From an uncultured Bacilli bacterium (GTDB lineage Bacteria; Bacillota_I; Bacilli_A; RF39; UBA660), in assembly GCA_947584955.1 (NCBI GenBank), contig CANPWS010000022.1, positions 1 to 12,535 of the forward strand: 12,535 bases of DNA. The letters run 5' to 3'. The notes beneath the pieces are model-generated. The model did not search any database, was not told where the DNA came from, and saw nothing but the letters and a program-made list of their open reading frames with translations. Within the stretch, counting starts at the first letter, position 1. Each line of letters opens with the position of its first letter. This document shows positions 1-6,650 of this stretch, piece by piece. A program made the position numbers and the translations under genes.

Positions 1-3
1 AAT

Positions 4-43
4 AAAAATGATTAAAATTTTTTCATAATCTTAATCATTTTTT
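4..43 (+). terminator. Rho-independent terminator of an off-window upstream gene
   Basis: A perfect 12-bp stem (4-15 pairs with 31-42, AAAAATGATTAA against TTAATCATTTTT) closes a 15-nt loop and ends in a T-run at 38-43. The A-run on the left arm would give a T-run on the other strand, so it could work in both directions. The gene it ends lies left of the window. The stem is AT-rich and therefore weak. Confidence 0.55.
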
Positions 44-117
44 ATAGTGCTTTTTTCTATCGGCTGTGAATAGTAACGTAAAATTATGTATTTAACTTGT
101 AAAATTTAATAAGCATC

Positions 118-146
118 TTGAGATGTATTTGTTTTTTTGTTATAAT
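118..146 (+). promoter_or_regulatory. Sigma-A-type promoter of ychF
   Basis: TTGAGA at 118-123, a 17-bp spacer and TATAAT at 141-146, preceded by TGT (138-140), which makes an extended -10 element. Transcription should start near 153, leaving a leader of about 20 nt before the ATG at 172. Confidence 0.8.
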
Positions 147-171
147 ATCTTCCTAGAAAGAAGTGATTTAA

Positions 172-1269
172 ATGAGTTTAACAGCTGGTATTGTAGGATT
201 ACCTAATGTTGGTAAATCTACTTTGTTTAATGCAATTACTAAACAATCAATTTTAGCAGCAAATTATCCTTTTGCTACAATAGAACCTAATGTTGGAATA
301 GTAAATGTTCCAGATGTTAGAATTGAAAAATTAAATAATATGTATAATCCTTTAAGACTAGTTCCTACTTCTTATGAATTTAATGATATTGCAGGTCTAG
401 TTAAAGGTGCAAGTACTGGTGAAGGATTAGGTAATAAATTTTTATCTCATATAAGAGAAGTAGATGCAATAGTAGAAGTTGTTAGATGCTTTGATGATTC
501 TAATATAATTCATGTTGATGGTAGTGTAGATCCAATTAGAGATATAGAAGTTATTAATATAGAGCTTATAATGTCTGATTTAGATATTATTCAAAATAGA
601 ATTAATAAAATAGGAAAAAAAGCTATGACAACTAAAGATAAGAAAGATATATTTGAAATAAATTTATTAGAAAAATTAAAATCTAATTTAGAAAATAGTA
701 TTCCTATTAGAAAAATAAAGTTAACTGATGATGAAATTATATTTATAAAATCTTTTAATTTTATTACGGCAAAGCCTATTATTTATGTTGCAAATGTACG
801 TGAAGATGAAGTTAATACTGGTAATAAATATGTAGATGAAGTATTAAATTATTCAAAAGAAGAAGGTAGTGAAGTAGTAGTAATATCTGCTAAAATAGAA
901 AGTGAATTAGTAGAATTGCCTGAGGAAGAACAAAAAGAATTTTTATCTGAAATGGGAATATCTCAAAGTGGATTATCAAAGCTTATTCAAAAGACATATT
1001 CTTTATTAGGACTTGGAACTTTCTTTACTGTAGGAACTGATGAGGTTAAAGCTTGGACTTTTAAAAAAGGTATGAAGGCTCCAGAATGTGCAGGACTTAT
1101 TCATAGTGATTTTGAACGTGGTTTTATTAGAGCGGAAGTTATTAGTTATGATGATTTAATTACTTGTGGCAATGAAAATGTTGCAAGATCAAATGGAAAA
1201 ATGCGATTAGAAGGTAAAGATTATATAATGCAAGATGGTGATATATGTCATTTTAGATTTAATGTTTAA
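172..1269 (+). CDS. ychF: YchF/Ola1-family P-loop ATPase
   Basis: This is the universally conserved Obg-like ATPase YchF. The family binds ribosomes, hydrolyses ATP in preference to GTP, and is linked to translation quality and oxidative-stress responses. The 365-residue length is typical. The Walker A loop GLPNVGKST is at residues 9-17, the switch II region DIAGLVKGAS is near residue 73, and a degenerate G4 motif NVRE stands where true GTPases have NKxD. That change goes with ATP specificity in the family. The C-terminal ~85 residues form the TGS domain (GTFFTVGTDEVKAWTFKKG onward, ending GDICHFRFNV). The gene is monocistronic, with its own extended -10 promoter, a GAAAGAAG ribosome binding site and a terminator overlapping its stop. 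Nothing is unusual apart from low GC. Identification is secure; the physiological role is known only from the family. Confidence 0.97.
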   Translation: MSLTAGIVGLPNVGKSTLFNAITKQSILAANYPFATIEPNVGIVNVPDVRIEKLNNMYNPLRLVPTSYEFNDIAGLVKGASTGEGLGNKFLSHIREVDAIVEVVRCFDDSNIIHVDGSVDPIRDIEVINIELIMSDLDIIQNRINKIGKKAMTTKDKKDIFEINLLEKLKSNLENSIPIRKIKLTDDEIIFIKSFNFITAKPIIYVANVREDEVNTGNKYVDEVLNYSKEEGSEVVVISAKIESELVELPEEEQKEFLSEMGISQSGLSKLIQKTYSLLGLGTFFTVGTDEVKAWTFKKGMKAPECAGLIHSDFERGFIRAEVISYDDLITCGNENVARSNGKMRLEGKDYIMQDGDICHFRFNV

Positions 1270-1293
1270 TACTCTTTTATGAGTATTTTTTTT
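1268..1293 (+). terminator. Terminator of ychF
   Basis: AATACTC (1268-1274) and GAGTATT (1281-1287) form a 7-bp stem with a TTTTAT loop, followed by an unbroken T-run to 1293. The left arm starts inside the ychF stop codon. Confidence 0.75.
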
Positions 1294-1317
1294 GCTTTTT
1301 TTGTCATTTATTAATTA

Positions 1318-1346
1318 TAGACTTATGTATTTATTTTTGTTATAAT
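1318..1346 (+). promoter_or_regulatory. Extended -10 promoter of pepF
   Basis: TATAAT at 1341-1346 is preceded by TGT, giving the same TTTTTGTTATAAT core as the ychF promoter. Seventeen bases upstream, TAGACT (1318-1323) is a weak -35 box. The leader is about 17 nt. Confidence 0.7.
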
Positions 1347-1369
1347 TTAATTATGAGAGGATGATTTAA

Positions 1370-3160
1370 ATGAATAGAGAAAGTATTGATAAAAAATATA
1401 CATGGGACTTAGAAAATATATATAATAATTTGAGTGATTTTGAAGAAGATTTTAAAAAATTAAAAGACATGATAAACAAAATGAAAGAATATGAAAATGT
1501 TATGCTAAAAAGTAGTAAAGATTTTTACGAGACATTAGAATTTTATTATATGACTAATAGAATACTTGATAAACTTTATAGTTATGCTAATTTACTTTTT
1601 GATACTGATACATCAAATAATAATAGTCAAGAATTAAAGTCAAGAGTAACTAATTTATATGCAGATTTAAGTAAAAATTCTTATTTTGTATCAGTTAATA
1701 TTTTAAAACTAGATTATAGTGAAATAGAAAAATTTTATGAGGAAGAACCACGTCTAAGAAAATATGAAAAGATATTAAAAGATGAATTTAGATATAAAGA
1801 TCATACATTAAGTGATGGTGAAGAAAAATTACTATCTTCAATGAATAAAGCTTTAGGTAATAATTATGATACGTATGAATTATTAAAAGATTGTGATTTA
1901 ACTTTTGATAAAATTAAAGATGAAAACGGTAATGAAATTTTAATTGATAATAGTAATTATTCTTTATATATTGAAAGTAGAGATAGAAGAGTTAGAAAAG
2001 AAGCTTTTGAAGTATTATATGATAAATATAAGCAGTATAAAAATACTTTTGCTTCACTTATTTCAAATTATGTAAATGAGGAAATAACTATTAGTAAAAT
2101 TAAAAAATTTAATAGTGCAATTGAATCTTCTTTATATGCAGATGAAGTTAATTTAGAAGTATATAATAATTTAATTGATAGTGTTCATTCTGGACTTGAT
2201 ATTTTATATAAATATTATGATTTAAAGAAAGAAGTTTTAGAACTTGATGAGATTCATTTATATGATGCATATGTTTCAATGACTAAAGAATTTAATAAAA
2301 ATTATAATTTTGAAGAAGCAACAGAAATTGTAAAAAAAGCATTAAGTATTCTTGGTGAAGAATATTTGCAAATATTAAACTCAGGATTGCAAGATAGATG
2401 GATAGATGTTTATCCAACCAAAAATAAAAGAACAGGAGGCTATTCTTCAGGTTCTTATGATACTTATCCTTATATTTTACTTAATTATCAAGATAAATAT
2501 AGCGATATGTCAACACTTGCTCATGAGTTAGGTCATTCAATTCACAGCTATTATACAAGAAAAAATAATGAATATGAGTATGGTGATTATTCCATTTTCG
2601 TGGCAGAAGTAGCCTCTACAGTAAATGAATTGTTACTTGCTAAATATATGATAAAAAATAGTTCTAATAAAGAAGAAAAATTATATATTTTAAATAAATT
2701 AATGGAATTAATTAGAGCAACTATTTATAGACAGACAATGTTTGCAGAATTTGAAAAAGATATATTTCAAATGGCAGAAAATGATGAAATATTAACAGCA
2801 GATTCGTTGTGTAAAAAATATTATGACTTAAATAAAATATACTTTGGAAATAATGTTGTAATTGATGAAGAAATTCAATATGAATGGGAAAGAATACCAC
2901 ATTTTTATTACAATTTTTATGTTTATAAATATGCAACTGGCTTATCATGTGCTTGTAAAATAGTTGATAATATTTTGAGTGGTAAAAAAGATGCTATAGA
3001 AAACTATATTAATTTTTTGAAATGTGGAAGAAGCAAAAACCCCATTGATTCTCTTAAAGTAGCAGGTGTGGATGTAACTAAAAAAGAAGTTGTAGATAGT
3101 GCTATTAAAATGTTTGATGAGGTGATAGAAGAATTTAAAAATTTATATTTCGATAAATAA
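1370..3160 (+). CDS. pepF: Oligoendopeptidase F (M3 zinc metallopeptidase)
   Basis: A cytoplasmic zinc peptidase of the M3/thimet family that trims short peptides, probably as part of peptide recycling. The 596-residue length matches PepF. The zinc site HELGH lies at residues 385-389 and the third ligand is probably Glu413 in FVAEVAST, about 24 residues on, as in M3 enzymes. The N-terminal part (residues ~5-380, starting RESIDKKYTWDLENIYNN) is the usual helical lobe that roofs the active-site channel. There is no signal peptide. The start at 1370 follows GAGAGGATG with suitable spacing. The gene has its own promoter but no terminator before the rpsF promoter only 7 nt after its stop, so some read-through into the ribosomal operon is likely. 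Family assignment is secure; natural substrates are not visible from sequence. Confidence 0.96.
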   Translation: MNRESIDKKYTWDLENIYNNLSDFEEDFKKLKDMINKMKEYENVMLKSSKDFYETLEFYYMTNRILDKLYSYANLLFDTDTSNNNSQELKSRVTNLYADLSKNSYFVSVNILKLDYSEIEKFYEEEPRLRKYEKILKDEFRYKDHTLSDGEEKLLSSMNKALGNNYDTYELLKDCDLTFDKIKDENGNEILIDNSNYSLYIESRDRRVRKEAFEVLYDKYKQYKNTFASLISNYVNEEITISKIKKFNSAIESSLYADEVNLEVYNNLIDSVHSGLDILYKYYDLKKEVLELDEIHLYDAYVSMTKEFNKNYNFEEATEIVKKALSILGEEYLQILNSGLQDRWIDVYPTKNKRTGGYSSGSYDTYPYILLNYQDKYSDMSTLAHELGHSIHSYYTRKNNEYEYGDYSIFVAEVASTVNELLLAKYMIKNSSNKEEKLYILNKLMELIRATIYRQTMFAEFEKDIFQMAENDEILTADSLCKKYYDLNKIYFGNNVVIDEEIQYEWERIPHFYYNFYVYKYATGLSCACKIVDNILSGKKDAIENYINFLKCGRSKNPIDSLKVAGVDVTKKEVVDSAIKMFDEVIEEFKNLYFDK

Positions 3161-3166
3161 AAGTAC

Positions 3167-3195
3167 TTTACTTATTAAAAATATTTTGTTATAAT
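3167..3195 (+). promoter_or_regulatory. Promoter of the rpsF-ssb-rpsR operon
   Basis: TTTACT (3167-3172), 17 bp, and TATAAT (3190-3195) with TGT directly before it. The predicted start is near 3202, leaving a structured leader of about 65 nt, the longest in the window among genes with a clear promoter. Confidence 0.78.
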
Positions 3196-3265
3196 ACTTC
3201 GTGAGCAAAAGCTCCTTGCTTATATTTAGTTAATATAAGCCAAAAGACCATAAGGAGGTGTAAAA
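3196..3265 (+). promoter_or_regulatory. Structured rpsF leader, candidate S6:S18 autoregulatory RNA
   Basis: Three pairings are visible. GAGC (3203-3206) with GCTC (3211-3214) closes an AAAA loop. GCTTATATT (3218-3226) with AATATAAGC (3232-3240) is a perfect 9-bp hairpin. CTCCTT (3212-3217) is exactly complementary to AAGGAG (3252-3257), the rpsF Shine-Dalgarno sequence. The first and third pairings share 3212-3214, so they exclude each other, as expected of an on/off switch. The closed form leaves an 11-nt bulge (3241-3251) on the 3' side. In many bacteria the S6:S18 complex represses this operon through a stem with a CCG-bearing bulge; here the bulge has ACC but no exact CCG. The structure is seen directly; the ligand is inferred. 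Confidence 0.55.
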
Positions 3266-3556
3266 ATGAGAAAATATGAAATTATGTTCATAATAAGATC
3301 AGATACTACAGAAGAAGATAGAGCAAAGCTAGTTAGTAGCTTAGAAAAGACTTTTACAGATAATAAAGCAACTATTACTTTATCAAAAGAATTAGGTCAA
3401 AGAGAACTAGCTTATGAAATTAATAAATGTAAATCTGGTTATTATTATCTATATAATATTGAATCTAGTGATGATAAAGCTGTTAATGAATTTAAAAGAA
3501 TTGCTAGAATTGAAGAAAATGTTATTAGAGATTTAGTTTTAAATTTAGATAAATAA
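3266..3556 (+). CDS. rpsF: 30S ribosomal protein bS6
   Basis: Small-subunit protein S6, which sits on the 30S platform and pairs with S18. It has 96 residues, the normal length, and the family signatures: N-terminal [12 protein letters not shown], central [21 protein letters not shown], and C-terminal [17 protein letters not shown]. The start follows AAGGAGGTG at 3252-3260. It is the first gene of rpsF-ssb-rpsR; ssb begins 11 nt after its stop with its own CGGAGG site. Expression is probably controlled by the leader hairpin upstream. Confidence 0.98.
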   Translation: MRKYEIMFIIRSDTTEEDRAKLVSSLEKTFTDNKATITLSKELGQRELAYEINKCKSGYYYLYNIESSDDKAVNEFKRIARIEENVIRDLVLNLDK

Positions 3557-3567
3557 TCGGAGGTTGT

Positions 3568-4059
3568 ATGAATAGAGTAGATTTAGTTGGAAGACTTACG
3601 AGAGATCCTGAACTTAGACATACTACATCAGGTAGAGCAGTATGCCAAATTAGTTTGGCTATTAATAGAAATTTTACTAATCAAAGTGGTGAGAGAGAAA
3701 CTGATTTTATTAATGTTGTTGTTTGGGATAAACAAGCAGAAAATGTTAGTAAATATTTAGCTAAAGGAAGAATGGTATCTGTCGAGGGAAGAATTCAAAC
3801 AAGAAGTTATGATGATAAAGACGGTAAAAAAGTTTATGTAACTGAAGTAGTTGCTAATAGTGTGCAATTTTTAAGTACTGGTTCAAATAGTAGTACACAA
3901 AGTAATTCTTATGAAAATCCTTTTGATTTTGAATCTGAACCTGCACCTATGTCAGAAATGACTTCTTCTAATCCTGTAGAAACAGTATCTGTTGAAAAAG
4001 ATCCATTTGAAAGTTTTGGAGAATCAGTTTCAATAAGTGATAATGATTTACCATTCTAA
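3568..4059 (+). CDS. ssb: Single-stranded DNA-binding protein
   Basis: Tetrameric SSB that coats single-stranded DNA during replication, recombination and repair. The OB fold covers residues ~1-105 (start [17 protein letters not shown]; family motif [40 protein letters not shown]). A Ser/Asn/Pro/Glu-rich flexible linker follows from ~108 to 154. The last residues, DNDLPF, are the conserved acidic tip that recruits replication and repair partners. At 163 residues it has normal length. The GGAGG ribosome binding site lies a few bases before the ATG. It sits between S6 and S18, the standard Firmicute order, so its level is tied to the ribosomal operon promoter. Confidence 0.98.
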   Translation: MNRVDLVGRLTRDPELRHTTSGRAVCQISLAINRNFTNQSGERETDFINVVVWDKQAENVSKYLAKGRMVSVEGRIQTRSYDDKDGKKVYVTEVVANSVQFLSTGSNSSTQSNSYENPFDFESEPAPMSEMTSSNPVETVSVEKDPFESFGESVSISDNDLPF

Positions 4060-4075
4060 TAAAGGAGGAAAAAAT

Positions 4076-4294
4076 ATGGCAGAATTTCGTAATAAAAAAA
4101 GAAAAAAAATATGTCATATGTGTGCTGGAAAACCAGTTGACTATAAAAATGTCGAAATTATTAGTAAATATATAAACGATAGTGGTAAAATTTTACCAAG
4201 AAGATTTACTGGTACTTGTGCTAAGCATCAAAGACATGTTGCAGAACAAGTTAAGTTAGCAAGACATATGGCTTTTATACCATTTGTTAAATAA
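4076..4294 (+). CDS. rpsR: 30S ribosomal protein bS18, zinc-binding (C+) form
   Basis: Small-subunit protein S18, the S6 partner on the 30S platform. The start at 4076 is chosen over the in-frame ATG at 4037 because AAAGGAGG (4061-4068) lies 7 nt before it, it avoids overlapping ssb, and the N-terminus MAEFRNKKRKK then fits S18. The product has 72 residues. KILPRRFTGTCAKHQRHVAEQ and the MAFIPF ending are family hallmarks. Cys13, Cys16, Cys48 and His51 form a CxxC...CxxH set, the pattern of zinc-binding C+ ribosomal proteins; the Bacillus S18 form lacks these cysteines. It is the last gene of the operon and is followed by a strong terminator. Confidence 0.97.
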   Translation: MAEFRNKKRKKICHMCAGKPVDYKNVEIISKYINDSGKILPRRFTGTCAKHQRHVAEQVKLARHMAFIPFVK

Positions 4295-4319
4295 ATAACT
4301 ATGGAATGATAAAATATAG

Positions 4320-4353
4320 CCTCGTTTCTTTAATATAGAAATGGGGTTTTATT
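4320..4353 (+). terminator. Terminator of the rpsF-ssb-rpsR operon
   Basis: CCTCGTTTCT (4320-4329) pairs over 10 bp, with two G-U pairs, with AGAAATGGGG (4337-4346) around a 7-nt loop, followed by TTTTATT. The G-U pairs make it stronger in RNA on this strand than on the other. Confidence 0.75.
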
Positions 4354-4537
4354 ATTGTCTCATCATAAAAAATAGTAATAGTAAATTATAGAAATGTAAA
4401 AATTTATTGGTAAAATATAATTAAAGATAAAAAATTTTATTCTTTTTGCAAAGTTTATAAAATAATATATAAAATATTAATTAAAAAGAAGTTTAATCTA
4501 AATTAAAATTATAACTTAATAAAAAATAGGAGTAATT

Positions 4538-5269
4538 ATGATAAATAATGATAAAAAGATTTTAGTAGATAAGATAAATAAATATATAGATATAATAAAA
4601 AATGAATATAATGATTTAGTAAGATTACCAGAAATAAATAATTTAAATAATTTTGTTCATATAGAAAATACTAATACTATTTCTTTGTATGTAAAGAATA
4701 ATCATTTTTATTTTCCATTAGATGCTTATAACGTATTAGAAAAATTTAAAAACATAAAAGGTTATGGAAGCAATAAAAAACATAAGACATATACAAAAAA
4801 TACTTTATTAAATAATACTAATAATTTTAGTGATTATGTAAATCATTTAATATTAATTGGTGCAACACCATTAGAGTATTTTGAAGAAGTGTTACTTCAT
4901 GAAGTATTACATTTTTGTGGTTCACGTGGTTCTGATGCGTTAGGAGAAGGAATAAATGAATATTTGACACGAAAACTTGCATTAAAGTATAATTTAAAAA
5001 CTAATGGGTGTGGATATTTTAAAGAAATAAAAATTGTTATTGAATTAGAAAAGATATTTGGAAGTAAGATAATTACTAAAATTGCTTTTAGTAGATCTGA
5101 AGAAGAAATAAAAAAAATATTAAATCAAAAAAATCCTTATGCATATGAATTTTTAAATAAGTTAACAAAAGTTATGAATGAAGAATTTTATTATAAATAT
5201 TATCAGTATTCTTATCCCTCTATCGAAGGAGTTTATGATAAAGTAAAAAGATATAATGATATAAATTAA
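4538..5269 (+). CDS. Unknown protein with HExxH metalloprotease-like motif
   Basis: A 243-residue protein I cannot place in a named family. The clear feature is HEVLH at residues 121-125 in FEEVLLHEVLHFCG, followed 12 residues later by GEGINEYLTRKLA. An HExxH pair plus a downstream Glu (Glu137 or Glu141) is the arrangement of gluzincin-type zinc peptidases, and the EG-x-x-E context resembles small 'minigluzincins'. There is no signal peptide, membrane segment or pro-region, so it should act in the cytoplasm or as a toxin-like or processing protease. It is very rich in Asn, Lys and Ile and in AAT/AAA/ATA codons. The start follows TAGGAG with 5-nt spacing. It stands alone, after the rpsR terminator and converging on the lysozyme-domain gene. 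A weak TTGCAA (4446-4451)/TATAAA (4468-4473) pair might be its promoter. Function is unknown; the motif assignment is moderately sure. Confidence 0.7.
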   Translation: MINNDKKILVDKINKYIDIIKNEYNDLVRLPEINNLNNFVHIENTNTISLYVKNNHFYFPLDAYNVLEKFKNIKGYGSNKKHKTYTKNTLLNNTNNFSDYVNHLILIGATPLEYFEEVLLHEVLHFCGSRGSDALGEGINEYLTRKLALKYNLKTNGCGYFKEIKIVIELEKIFGSKIITKIAFSRSEEEIKKILNQKNPYAYEFLNKLTKVMNEEFYYKYYQYSYPSIEGVYDKVKRYNDIN

Positions 5270-5351
5270 TTAATGAATATAAAAATTTTATAAATTTTAT
5301 TTTTAATAATTAAATATTTTTTTATGATATGTTTTTTAATATTTTTAGTTC

Positions 5352-5387
5352 AAAAAAAATAGTTTATTTAGTTAAACTATTTTTTTG
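5352..5387. terminator. Bidirectional terminator between convergent genes
   Basis: ATAGTTTA (5359-5366) pairs with TAAACTAT (5373-5380) around TTTAGT. An A-run (from 5352) and a T-run (5381-5386) flank it and extend the stem, so the hairpin has a U-tail on either strand. It separates the HExxH protein gene from the lysozyme-domain gene. Confidence 0.75.
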
Positions 5388-5406
5388 CTATTATTTTTTT
5401 AAGTTA

Positions 5407-6462
5407 TTAATCATCCCAATGGAAATAATCTGCTCCTCCATTTTCTTGTTTGTGCCATTCTGCAAAGGCATCATATCCTTTTTCAAATAAAACACTCTCT
5501 CCTTTACGTCTTTTAGCTAATGCTTGCATTCCGTTAGTCCAATATTGACCACAATAATCATAAAAACTCATACCTTGAGCTTGTGCTTCTTGATATTTTC
5601 TTAAAAAATATTCTGTTCTTCCTTGACCACTATTATATATTAACGATGTGAATGAATCCATCTGAGCATCGTTAAAATGAATATCAGAAAATTCTTCTTT
5701 TGCTAATGTATCCTCTAAATATTTTCTACAATTTTTTAAAATTTCTTGATAACGACTGTCTATATATTCTTTTGACATTTGGTCTCCAACTTTGTATTCA
5801 CTAGGATTAAATCCTAAAACATCAAGATGTAGTCCTGGACCTACAGAAAGTGAACCATCACTATCTCTGTTAACTATGTAATTTTGTCCACTTGAATCAA
5901 GTATTCCAAAAGCTATCATAGTTTCTGGTGTACCTATTTCCCAAAACATAATAGCATCTGCTAACTTTTCAGCATTATAGTTTTCTGTTGGAGTAAAGTC
6001 TAATTGTGTATTATTACTATTGTTGTTACTTGATTTTAAAATGTCATTATATGTCATATTGTTTTCATTAATTACTATATCTCCAAAATTATCTTTAAGA
6101 TGATATATAGTTTCACCAAACTCATTTGTTTCAACAGTAAATAATTTATCTACTAATGATGTTAATTCATTTTTAATTTCTTCATTTAGTTCAGAATAAT
6201 TATTTATTTGTGCTTGCATATTATTGGAAATTAAGTCGATTTCATTTTGAATATTACTTGCATAGTTAGAAATATCAAGAGATACACTGCATCCTACTAA
6301 TCCAGCTAATTTTTGTACAGCTGAATTAATCTTATTGATGTTCTGAATTATTTGACTACCTAATTCTTCAATTCTACGACATTGTCTAGTCATTTCCATA
6401 AAATCTATTTGTATAACTGAAAAGTTTCCAAAATTTATTTCTGTATTAGTATCATCATTCAT
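5407..6462 (-). CDS. WXG100/LXG-like N-terminal domain fused to GH24-type lysozyme
   Basis: A 351-residue, two-part protein. Residues ~15-108 are predicted helical and resemble a WXG100/LXG module: two helices (MTRQCRRIEELGSQIIQ and YASNIQNEIDLISNNM) around a short turn where LVG replaces WxG. Residues ~110-160 are a linker with an Asn/Ser-rich stretch (SSNNNSNN). Residues ~165-340 carry GH24 muramidase signatures: Glu175 in FWEIG, Asp200 in NRDSDGSLSVGPGLHLD (Ser206 where T4 lysozyme has Thr26), AQMDSFTSLIYNSGQG, and NGMQALAKRRKGESVLF. These suggest cleavage of MurNAc-GlcNAc bonds in peptidoglycan. There is no signal peptide, so export would need type VII secretion, or a holin if phage-derived. 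AGGAGG lies 8 nt before the start, and a TTTACT/TATAAT promoter precedes it. No immunity or secretion gene is adjacent. The lysozyme call is fairly sure; the N-terminal call is less so. Confidence 0.75.
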   Translation of the reverse strand: MNDDTNTEINFGNFSVIQIDFMEMTRQCRRIEELGSQIIQNINKINSAVQKLAGLVGCSVSLDISNYASNIQNEIDLISNNMQAQINNYSELNEEIKNELTSLVDKLFTVETNEFGETIYHLKDNFGDIVINENNMTYNDILKSSNNNSNNTQLDFTPTENYNAEKLADAIMFWEIGTPETMIAFGILDSSGQNYIVNRDSDGSLSVGPGLHLDVLGFNPSEYKVGDQMSKEYIDSRYQEILKNCRKYLEDTLAKEEFSDIHFNDAQMDSFTSLIYNSGQGRTEYFLRKYQEAQAQGMSFYDYCGQYWTNGMQALAKRRKGESVLFEKGYDAFAEWHKQENGGADYFHWDD

Positions 6463-6493
6463 TTATAATACCTCCTTGTATTTTTATAGTTAA

Positions 6494-6522
6494 ATTATAA
6501 CAATTAAATTTACCAAAGTAAA
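6494..6522 (-). promoter_or_regulatory. Promoter of the lysozyme-domain gene
   Basis: Read on the minus strand, TTTACT (6522-6517), 17 bp, then TATAAT (6499-6494) with TGT directly upstream. It has the same -35, spacer and extended -10 as the rpsF promoter. It lies about 30 nt before the start codon. Confidence 0.75.
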
Positions 6523-6585
6523 GATTTTTTACAAAAATATTTAATTATGTAAAGCAAAAAGCGAACAAATATACGCATATAGTTA

Positions 6586-6614
6586 TTGACATATTAAAAA
6601 TACTATTATATACT
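6586..6614 (+). promoter_or_regulatory. Consensus promoter of rmuC
   Basis: TTGACA (6586-6591), a 17-bp spacer and TATACT (6609-6614): a perfect -35 and a one-mismatch -10, the best -35 in the window. It lacks TGn. It points away from the lysozyme gene promoter, in the shared 188-bp divergent gap. Confidence 0.85.
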
Positions 6615-6650
6615 TATTTTAAAGTTAAAATATAGAGAGAAGATGTTTAA

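Noticed and set aside
2721..2948. Minus-strand open frame of 75 codons inside pepF
   Set aside because: It is antisense to a highly conserved peptidase, has no ribosome binding site or promoter, and its residues only mirror pepF codons.
4037..4075. Upstream ATG giving an 85-residue S18
   Set aside because: It lies inside ssb, lacks a ribosome binding site and adds residues foreign to S18; AAAGGAGG directly precedes the ATG at 4076.
4391..4421. TATAAT at 4416-4421 as promoter of the HExxH gene
   Set aside because: The sequence at the -35 distance (AATGTA) is poor and there is no TGn; such hexamers are frequent by chance in this AT-rich gap.
4538..6462. Toxin-immunity pairing of the HExxH protein with the lysozyme-domain protein
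   Set aside because: The genes converge with a terminator between them, and the HExxH protein looks like an enzyme rather than an immunity protein; nothing in the sequence ties them together.
5407..6462. Prophage remnant with endolysin
   Set aside because: No holin, tail, integrase or attachment repeats lie nearby, and the gene has a housekeeping-type promoter, so a phage block is not supported.
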